Assembly (NCBI GenBank): GCA_038240015.1
Contig: JBBSEF010000087.1
Span: 1-11,922, forward strand
Length of the DNA stretch: 11,922 nt
Source of the DNA: CAHJXF01 sp038240015
Lineage (GTDB): Bacteria > Pseudomonadota > Gammaproteobacteria > Burkholderiales > Burkholderiaceae_D
Direction: 5' to 3'
The translations under genes and the position numbers were made by a program. Below are positions 6,524 to 11,922 of this stretch, one piece after another (within the stretch, counting starts at the first letter, position 1; each line of letters starts with the position of its first letter). A model generated the notes under the pieces. It worked only from the letters and a program-made list of their open reading frames with translations. It was not told where the DNA came from and searched no databases.

Positions 6524-7462
6524 GTGCTCGCTTATCTGATTCGTCGCATCTGGCAAATCATTCCGACATTGATCGGTGTGGTGCTGTTGGTGTTCTTCCT
6601 CTTCAATGCGGTCGGTGGCGATCCCGCTCAACAACTCGCCGGGCTGATCTCGAGTCCGGAGCAGATCGCATCGATCCGTCGGGAGCTTGGCCTCGATCTG
6701 CCGATATGGCAGCAGCTCTGGATCTTCGTCACGCAGGTCGTCACCTTCGATTTCGGCAACAGTTGGGCGACCAATGAATCCGTCGCGCATATCTTCGCAA
6801 CCCGACTGCCGGCCACGCTGACGATCATGGTGCCGGTGCTGATACTCGACACAACGCTCGGGGTCATCTTCGCGCTCGCTGTCGCGGCGGTACGTGGGTC
6901 GCTGACCGATCGCATCATCATGATCGTGTGCACGGTCGCGGTGTCGATCAGCTTTCTGGTCTACATCATCGTGTTCCAGTGGCTGTTCGGATTTCGCCTC
7001 GGCTGGTTTCCGGTGCAGGGGTGGAGCAACAGCACGCTGACCAATCTCGTGCAATACGCACCCTTGCCGGTGATGCTTGCGGTGTTCGTGAGCATCGCTC
7101 CGCAACTGCGTCTGTATCGCTCGTTCCTGCTCGAGGAGATCGGTCACGACTACGTGCGCACCGCACGCGCCAAGGGTCTGTCCGAACGGGTCGTGATGTT
7201 GAAGCACGTGCTGCGCAACGCGATGATCCCGATCTTGACCAACATTGCGATCCAGGTGCCGACGCTGTTCGTCGGATCGTTCCTGCTCGAAGTCTTCTTC
7301 TCGATTCCGGGACTCGGCCGCGAGATCATCGTCGCGGTCAATCGCAGCGACTTCCCCGTGATCAAGGCGGCGACCGTGTATCTCGCGATGCTGACGATGT
7401 TGATCAACCTGCTCGCCGACGTGCTCTACAAAGTCGTCGACCCCCGCGTGTCGTTCAAATGA
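6524..7462 (+). CDS. ABC importer permease, DppB type
   Basis: This 312-residue inner-membrane protein has about six transmembrane segments and is one half of the translocation channel of a peptide-type importer. The N terminus, LAYLIRRIWQIIPTLIGVVLLVFFLF, is the family's first membrane helix, followed by GGDPAQQLAG and the typical LRRELGLD-like stretch IRRELGLDLPIWQQLW. The cytoplasmic coupling loop carries the EAA motif at about 205-230 (EEIGHDYVRTARAKGLS, then HVLRNAMIPILT). The end, DVLYKVVDPRVSFK, is typical of the family. The start is GTG, since no in-frame ATG fits and the first helix begins at once. No obvious Shine-Dalgarno is seen. The TGA overlaps the next gene's ATG (ATGA), a sign of translational coupling. 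Confidence 0.9.
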   Translation: MLAYLIRRIWQIIPTLIGVVLLVFFLFNAVGGDPAQQLAGLISSPEQIASIRRELGLDLPIWQQLWIFVTQVVTFDFGNSWATNESVAHIFATRLPATLTIMVPVLILDTTLGVIFALAVAAVRGSLTDRIIMIVCTVAVSISFLVYIIVFQWLFGFRLGWFPVQGWSNSTLTNLVQYAPLPVMLAVFVSIAPQLRLYRSFLLEEIGHDYVRTARAKGLSERVVMLKHVLRNAMIPILTNIAIQVPTLFVGSFLLEVFFSIPGLGREIIVAVNRSDFPVIKAATVYLAMLTMLINLLADVLYKVVDPRVSFK

Positions 7463-8616
7463 CTCTGCTGACCGAAACCGCGTCCACGCCCGACATCCCG
7501 CTTGCGGAGACCGCGATCGCGCTGCCTTTGCGCGACCGCGTCGACGACGCCGATGATGACGCGCACGATCGTCGCGACGGTCCGTCGACCAACGTGTGGC
7601 GCGCCGCCGGCAAACGCTTGTTGCGTGATCGCGTGGGCATGGTGGCCATGGGCGTGGTGGCGATCTATCTGCTTGTGGTACTCGCGTCTTTCACGGGGGT
7701 GATCGCATCGGACTGGCAGGTCGAGCGCGGCGTCTCGTATGCGAGCCCGACCTTCCTCGGCAAAGTCGAAAACCTCGAAGCGAGCGTGGCGGCGCTCGAC
7801 CCGAGCGCGAAGACCCATGTCCCGCCAGTCGATATTGCCGACGTCGATCCGCTCGCGCCCCGGTACAAGGAATGGGCCGAGCGCGCGGCGCGCATTCAGA
7901 TCGGCGCTCTTCACCGTGTCGACATGTTGCCGTTCGGCGCCGACAAGTGGGGCCGCGATGTCTTGAAGAAAGCGATCAAGGGTGCGCAGGTATCGATCTT
8001 CGTCGGTCTCGTCGCCGCGCTGGTCGCGACCCTGATCGGCACCTTGCTTGGCGCGACCGCGGGCTACTTTCGCGGCTGGATCGACGACGCGCTCGAATGG
8101 TTCTACAGCATCTTCACGTCGATCCCGTACATCCTCCTGATCCTGGCATTCGCGGCGGTGTTTCGCGCGAACACTCTGCTCTCGCACGCCGGCGTGCTGA
8201 CCATCATCGCGGTGCTCGGCCTGACCGGCTGGACCGGCATCTATCGGCTGGTGCGCGCCGAATACATCAAGCACCGTGCGCGCGAGTACGTGCGCGCCGC
8301 CGATGCGATCGGCGCATCGAACGCCTCGCGCATGTTCGTACACATCCTGCCCAATGCGAGCCATGTGATCCTGGTGCAGTTGTCGCTGCACGTCGTGCAG
8401 TTCATCAAGGCCGAAGTGATCCTCTCGTTCCTCGGTCTGGGCGTGCCGGTCGACATGGTGTCGTGGGGCACGATGCTCGCCGAAGCGCAGAGCGAACTCG
8501 TGATCGGCAAGTGGTGGCAACTCGTCGCCGCGGGCGCGGGCATGGCGGTGCTGGTGACCGCGTTCGCGCTCTTCACCGACAGCCTGCGCGATGCCCTCGA
8601 CCCGAAGCTGGGATGA
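7459..8616 (+). CDS. ABC importer permease, DppC/YejE type, with extended N terminus and periplasmic loop
   Basis: This 385-residue inner-membrane protein is the second channel half. The first 45 residues form a hydrophilic cytoplasmic extension with an Asp/Arg-rich stretch (RDRVDDADDDAHDRRD, about 26-40). The first membrane helix is about 58-82. A periplasmic loop of about 75 residues follows, longer than in standard DppC, before the conserved LPFGADKWGRDVL (157-169; usually HPLGTDxxGRD). The remaining helices and the EAA loop (EYVRAADAIGAS, about 276-287) are normal. The protein ends TDSLRDALDPKLG, as family members do. Its ATG overlaps the stop of the preceding permease as ATGA. The enlarged loop resembles that in YejE of the YejABEF importer, but that is a similarity of layout, not proof of the same substrate. 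A much longer upstream open frame is rejected because it lies over the first permease. Confidence 0.9.
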   Translation: MTLLTETASTPDIPLAETAIALPLRDRVDDADDDAHDRRDGPSTNVWRAAGKRLLRDRVGMVAMGVVAIYLLVVLASFTGVIASDWQVERGVSYASPTFLGKVENLEASVAALDPSAKTHVPPVDIADVDPLAPRYKEWAERAARIQIGALHRVDMLPFGADKWGRDVLKKAIKGAQVSIFVGLVAALVATLIGTLLGATAGYFRGWIDDALEWFYSIFTSIPYILLILAFAAVFRANTLLSHAGVLTIIAVLGLTGWTGIYRLVRAEYIKHRAREYVRAADAIGASNASRMFVHILPNASHVILVQLSLHVVQFIKAEVILSFLGLGVPVDMVSWGTMLAEAQSELVIGKWWQLVAAGAGMAVLVTAFALFTDSLRDALDPKLG

Positions 8617-8623
8617 AGCCGTG

Positions 8624-10345
8624 ATGCCTGCGGCGACCTCGAACCCCGTCGGTACAGCCGCGCCGCTCTTGTCGATCGAGGATCTTCGCGTCGATTTTCG
8701 CGTCGGCAAGAACAAGCTCTTTCACGCGGTCAGGGGCGTCAGCTTCGACATCCCCGCCCATCGCACCGTGGCCGTGGTCGGCGAGTCGGGCAGCGGCAAG
8801 AGCGTGACCGCGATGGCGATACTGCGTCTTTTGCCGGACAACGCGATCGTGTCGGGGGCGATCCGCTTCGACGGGCGCGAACTCACGCACGAGACCCTGT
8901 CCGCGATCAAGCGTCTGCGCGGCAACGACATCTCGGTGATCTTTCAGGAGCCGATGACGTCGTTGAATCCGGTCTTCACCGTCGGCAATCAGGTCGCAGA
9001 GACGCTTTCCATCCACGCGGGACTGCGCGGAGACGCGCTCACCAAGCGGGTGATCGAGCTTTTCGATGAGGTCGGCATCCCTGATGCGAAACGCGCAATG
9101 GCGCGCTACCCGCACGAGATGTCGGGCGGGCAGCAGCAGCGCGTGATGATCGCGATGGCGATCGCGTGCAAGCCGCGTCTGTTGATCGCCGACGAGCCCA
9201 CCACGGCGCTCGACGTGACGATACAAAAGCAGATCCTCGACCTGATTGCGCGCTTGAAGCGCGAGCATGCGATGAGCGTGATGTTCATCACGCACGATCT
9301 GCGCGTGGTCGGTGAATTCGCCGATGAGGTCGTCGTCATGCAGAGCGGCGAAGTGCGCGAGCGGGGCAGCGTGGCTGCGATTTTCGAAGACGCGCGCGAG
9401 CCTTATACGCAAGCGCTGCTTGCGTGCCGTCCGCCGCTTGAACACCGTCCCTCGCGACTGCCCGTCGTCGCGGATTTTCTCTCGGGTCGCGTCGCCGGCG
9501 CGCACGTCCTCGAGACTTTGCCGGACAGGAAGCCGCGCGCCGACGGCGAGGTGGTGCTCGAAGTCAAGCGCCTGTCGAAGTCCTTTCGCGTCAAGAGCGG
9601 CGTCTTTCGCAGCACCGAAGTAGCTGCGGTCAAGAGCGTGTCGTTCCGGTTGCGACGCGGGCGTACGCTCGGCCTCGTGGGCGAATCGGGTTCGGGCAAG
9701 ACGACCGTGGGTCTGTCGATGATGCGTCTGCACGACGCGAGCGGCGGCGAAGTCTGGTTCGAAGGGCGCGACATCCTCAAGCTCTCGCGTGCGCAACTGA
9801 TGCCGATGCGCCGGCGCTTGCAAATCGTTTTTCAGAATCCGTACGCGTCGCTCAACCCGCGCTTCACGGTCGCGCAGATTCTGCTCGAGCCGATGCGCAT
9901 CCACGCGATCGAAGCCGATGACGCGGCACGCATGCGAGCAGCCGCCGAGTTGCTTCGCCGCGTCGGGTTGACTCCGTCAGCACTCCACAAATATCCGCAC
10001 GAGTTTTCCGGCGGGCAACGTCAGCGCATCGCGATCGCGCGCTGCCTGACGATGAAGCCCGAGGTGCTGATCTGCGACGAATCGGTTTCAGCGCTCGACG
10101 TGTCGGTGCAGGCGCAGGTGCTCAACCTGCTGCTCGATCTGCAAGACGAGTTCGGGCTCTCTTACCTGTTCATCTCGCACGATCTCGCAGTCGTCAAATA
10201 CATCTCCGACGACGTGATGGTGATGAACCAGGGCGAAGTGGTCGAGATTGCCGACGCCGACACGATCTATCGCGCGCCGCAGAATCCCTACACGCAGAAG
10301 CTGCTGGCTTCGATCCCGCGCGGGTACGAAGCCGCAGCGCCTTGA
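8624..10345 (+). CDS. Fused double ATP-binding subunit of the ABC importer (DppD-DppF/YejF type)
   Basis: This 573-residue cytoplasmic protein supplies both ATPase domains, so the importer needs only one ATPase gene. Domain 1 has Walker A GESGSGKS (53-60), Q-loop FQEP (Gln108), signature MSGGQQQR (166-173), Walker B LLIADEP (Asp190, Glu191) and switch His224. Domain 2 has Walker A GESGSGKT (353-360), Q-loop FQNP (Gln404), signature FSGGQRQR (461-468), Walker B LICDES (Asp485, Glu486) and His519. Both sites keep the catalytic residues, so both should hydrolyse ATP. The second has Ser487 where Pro is usual. Each domain ends with the oligopeptide-transporter tail (EPYTQALLACRPP and NPYTQKLLASIPRG). 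Start choice: GTG 8621 and ATG 8624 are adjacent, seven bases after the permease stop; ATG 8591 would overlap the permease. YejF and GsiA share this fused layout. Confidence 0.9.
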   Translation: MPAATSNPVGTAAPLLSIEDLRVDFRVGKNKLFHAVRGVSFDIPAHRTVAVVGESGSGKSVTAMAILRLLPDNAIVSGAIRFDGRELTHETLSAIKRLRGNDISVIFQEPMTSLNPVFTVGNQVAETLSIHAGLRGDALTKRVIELFDEVGIPDAKRAMARYPHEMSGGQQQRVMIAMAIACKPRLLIADEPTTALDVTIQKQILDLIARLKREHAMSVMFITHDLRVVGEFADEVVVMQSGEVRERGSVAAIFEDAREPYTQALLACRPPLEHRPSRLPVVADFLSGRVAGAHVLETLPDRKPRADGEVVLEVKRLSKSFRVKSGVFRSTEVAAVKSVSFRLRRGRTLGLVGESGSGKTTVGLSMMRLHDASGGEVWFEGRDILKLSRAQLMPMRRRLQIVFQNPYASLNPRFTVAQILLEPMRIHAIEADDAARMRAAAELLRRVGLTPSALHKYPHEFSGGQRQRIAIARCLTMKPEVLICDESVSALDVSVQAQVLNLLLDLQDEFGLSYLFISHDLAVVKYISDDVMVMNQGEVVEIADADTIYRAPQNPYTQKLLASIPRGYEAAAP

Positions 10346-10352
10346 CAGCGCC

Positions 10353-10397
10353 GTCGTCCCTGCGAAAGCACCGCGGTCGTCCCGGTGAAGCAGGGAC
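10353..10397. repeat. REP-like palindromic repeat between convergent genes
   Basis: Two related units, GTCGTCCCTGCGAAAGCA (10353-10370) and GTCGTCCCGGTGAAGCA (10376-10392), stand in tandem. GTCCCTGC at 10356-10363 pairs perfectly with GCAGGGAC at 10390-10397. The motif resembles the widespread intergenic palindromes of Proteobacteria built around CCCTGCGAAAGCAGGG. Between the units is the exact palindrome ACCGCGGT (10370-10377). It sits right after the ATPase stop and may help end transcription or stabilise the transcript, but it lacks a T-run. Confidence 0.5.
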
Positions 10398-10458
10398 CCG
10401 TGTCGTCCAGGTACGAACGCCGCGGGAGTCGCGCGTGCGCGAGACGACAACGTCAGGC

Positions 10459-11406
10459 TTATATCGCTTCGAGCCGATCGAACACCATCGTCCGCACGCC
10501 TCGCGCATAGAGCAGCGCGACGTGACCGACGCCGCCGATTGCAATCGCGTGCGCGCCTTCGAGCCGTGCGCTTTCCTGGGGAAACACAATGTTGTCGTGA
10601 TAGCTGAACAGCGTCGTGTATGCCGAACGAGGCAGGCCACGGCCCGGCTGCGATTCCTCGACGTCGAGAGCCTTCAGCCAGGAGCTGTCGAGGCGCATCT
10701 GCATCACGCACGGCACATTCCAATAGCGCGCCGTGAACGTACCGTGATGCGGCGTGCCGAGCGTGATGACGTGCGCAACGCGCGATGCATCGATGCGTTG
10801 AAGCGCGGCACGGACCACCAGGCCGCCCATGCTGTGCGCGATGATCACGACGCGATCAGCGGTCGCGCCTTCATGCGCCGAAGCCGCGAGCAGCCGGTCG
10901 ATTGCTGCATCGACCGCCGAGGCGCCGGCCTCGATCGGACCGAAGGGTCGAGGCAGCGTCAGCGCTTCGCACCGGTATCCCCGCCCTGCCGCGTCGCGCA
11001 TGAACGACAGCCAGATGGCGCGATTGCAGAAGTAGCCGTGGACGAACAGGATCGGGTACGGTCTTGTCGCGATTCGGTTCGGCGGTGTCGCGGCAGCCCG
11101 ATGAAGCAGGAAGGGCGTCGCGAACCAGAAGCCGCGTATCGACGCATCGACCTCGGCATCGAAGGTCTTGATGGCCTGCCAGAGCGATAGATGAAATGGT
11201 TCGGGCACGCGGTCTCCCGCGATGCGCGACACGATGAAGTTGATCGCGACCAGCGCCGGATGCGCTGCGAAGACCAGCGCGATGCCGGCCAGACCCGCAG
11301 CCCAGGGTCCGATGTGCGCGCCGAAGAGTCGCATCGACAGGCACGCGACGAGAGCCGCGGCGACGAGCGTGACGATCCAGAAGACGCGCAGGATCGTTGC
11401 GATCAT
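10459..11406 (-). CDS. Membrane-anchored alpha/beta-hydrolase, lipase/esterase family
   Basis: This 315-residue protein has two hydrophobic segments at the N terminus (about 8-26 and 33-58), then a catalytic alpha/beta-hydrolase domain. The oxyanion-hole region is FVHGYFCNRAIW (121-132). The nucleophile elbow is AHSMGGLV with Ser192. Asp271 in SYHDNIVFP and His295 in GVGHVALLY complete a plausible Ser-Asp-His triad, as in triacylglycerol lipase-like proteins of Betaproteobacteria. Ester or lipid hydrolysis at the membrane is expected, but the substrate is not known and an acyltransferase role is possible. The start ATG is 13 bases downstream of the RDD gene's stop, so the two are probably one transcript. 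Longer upstream in-frame starts are rejected because they overlap the RDD gene and add no recognisable domain. It converges with the ABC ATPase gene. Confidence 0.82.
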   Translation of the reverse strand: MIATILRVFWIVTLVAAALVACLSMRLFGAHIGPWAAGLAGIALVFAAHPALVAINFIVSRIAGDRVPEPFHLSLWQAIKTFDAEVDASIRGFWFATPFLLHRAAATPPNRIATRPYPILFVHGYFCNRAIWLSFMRDAAGRGYRCEALTLPRPFGPIEAGASAVDAAIDRLLAASAHEGATADRVVIIAHSMGGLVVRAALQRIDASRVAHVITLGTPHHGTFTARYWNVPCVMQMRLDSSWLKALDVEESQPGRGLPRSAYTTLFSYHDNIVFPQESARLEGAHAIAIGGVGHVALLYARGVRTMVFDRLEAI

Positions 11407-11419
11407 CGTCACACCGAAG

Positions 11420-11922
11420 TCAGACCGCAACCAGGCGCGTGCCGAGCAGCCGATCGTGAACGAATTGCCGTTCGCGATCGACCCGCGCGTAGAAGGGCGG
11501 CAGCACGATTGCGAGGCCGAGCGCGGCAACCGCGAGCCATCCGCCGACGCCCGATGCGGCAAGGACCGCGAGCGTCGGCAACACGAACATCCACAGCAGC
11601 GCATAGCGCGCGAGCGCACGTCCGAGCGTTACCCGCGAACCGCGCGGACCCACGAGCCGGATGCGCCAGGTCTTCATCGCCAGCGTTTGTCCGCCATGCA
11701 TCCAGAACCACACGAAGTAACCGCCGAGCACCGCGAACAGCCACGCCTGACGCGCGTGACGCAGCGTCAGCGCGTGCCGGCTCTGCGTGATCGCGTCGAA
11801 CAGATAGTCTGCGATGAACACGACCGCAAAGAGCAGCATCGCTTCATAGATCATCGAAAGAAGACGCCGCTTCAGCGACGCCGTCGTGCTCGTGCCGTCC
11901 TGCGATGAGGGTGTCGGTACGA
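11420..11922 (-). CDS. RDD family membrane protein (partial, 5' end beyond the window)
   Basis: The visible part holds about 167 residues, and the frame is open to the right edge. The first ATG inside the window is at 11854, but the sequence before it (...TASLKRRLLSMIYEAML) looks like the normal RDD N terminus, with the conserved Arg-Arg before the first helix, so the true start probably lies outside. Three or four hydrophobic segments follow. GGQTLAMKTWRIRLVGPRG and the following LGRALARYALLWMFVLP are typical of the family, and VDRERQFVHDRLLGTRLV carries the second conserved Arg/Asp cluster, HDRLLGTRLV. RDD proteins are small inner-membrane proteins; some have been tied to ion exchange or stress tolerance, and the function here is unknown. 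It is directly upstream of the lipase gene. Confidence 0.82.
   Translation of the reverse strand, partial: VPTPSSQDGTSTTASLKRRLLSMIYEAMLLFAVVFIADYLFDAITQSRHALTLRHARQAWLFAVLGGYFVWFWMHGGQTLAMKTWRIRLVGPRGSRVTLGRALARYALLWMFVLPTLAVLAASGVGGWLAVAALGLAIVLPPFYARVDRERQFVHDRLLGTRLVAV

Noticed and set aside
6928..7458. Possible 177-residue upstream extension of the second permease
   Set aside because: It lies entirely inside the first permease in another frame and translates to Arg/Gly/Ser-rich sequence. The ATGA-coupled start at 7459 is far better.
7426..8715. 429-codon minus-strand open frame opposite the second permease
   Set aside because: Same antisense artefact: charged, low-complexity translation, and overlap with a clear membrane protein gene.
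8573..9904. 443-codon minus-strand open frame opposite the ABC ATPase gene
   Set aside because: It has the Arg/His/Asp-rich composition of an antisense shadow, lies over conserved Walker and signature motifs on the other strand, and has no domain of its own.

Overview
The window is a dense, GC-rich stretch of a bacterial chromosome with high G/C at third codon positions, few intergenic bases, and long open frames opposite the real genes. The gene families and their style suggest a Betaproteobacterium, most likely of the order Burkholderiales: an RDD protein next to a membrane-anchored lipase, an OmpA with a proline-rich linker, and a citrate-transporter-like sodium:proton antiporter. This placement rests on family resemblance only. 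There are no rRNA or tRNA genes, no transposase and no CRISPR array. The window reads as ordinary chromosome, not a mobile island.

Layout from left to right. (1) 11-781 (+) is a LuxR-type helix-turn-helix regulator without a receiver domain. (2) 851-2200 (+) is a sodium:proton antiporter, followed with no spacer by 2225-3208 (+), a D-2-hydroxyacid dehydrogenase. Their junction is a chain of tandem repeats carrying overlapping stop and start codons. (3) A strong bidirectional terminator (3218-3249) separates this operon from the convergent OmpA-family gene (3265-4347, -). (4) An oligopeptide-type ABC importer is split over two divergent units. The periplasmic binding protein is on the minus strand (4519-6348). 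The two permeases and a fused two-domain ATPase are on the plus strand (6524-10345). (5) A structured, REP-like intergenic patch (10353-10397) lies between the ATPase and the convergent minus-strand pair RDD protein (runs off the right edge) and alpha/beta-hydrolase lipase (10459-11406).

How the genes work together. The binding protein, both permeases and the double ATPase form one complete importer for peptides or a similar solute. The fused ATPase and the enlarged loop in the second permease recall the YejABEF layout. The antiporter and the dehydrogenase look translationally coupled, but no shared pathway is evident. OmpA links the outer membrane to peptidoglycan. The RDD protein and the lipase are both membrane-associated and probably co-transcribed.

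No clear new defence or mobile system is visible. The most unusual signals are small-scale ones: the frame-shifting 14-bp repeat chain at 2191-2232, the competing hairpins over the antiporter start at 815-854, and the folded repeat patch at 10353-10449.
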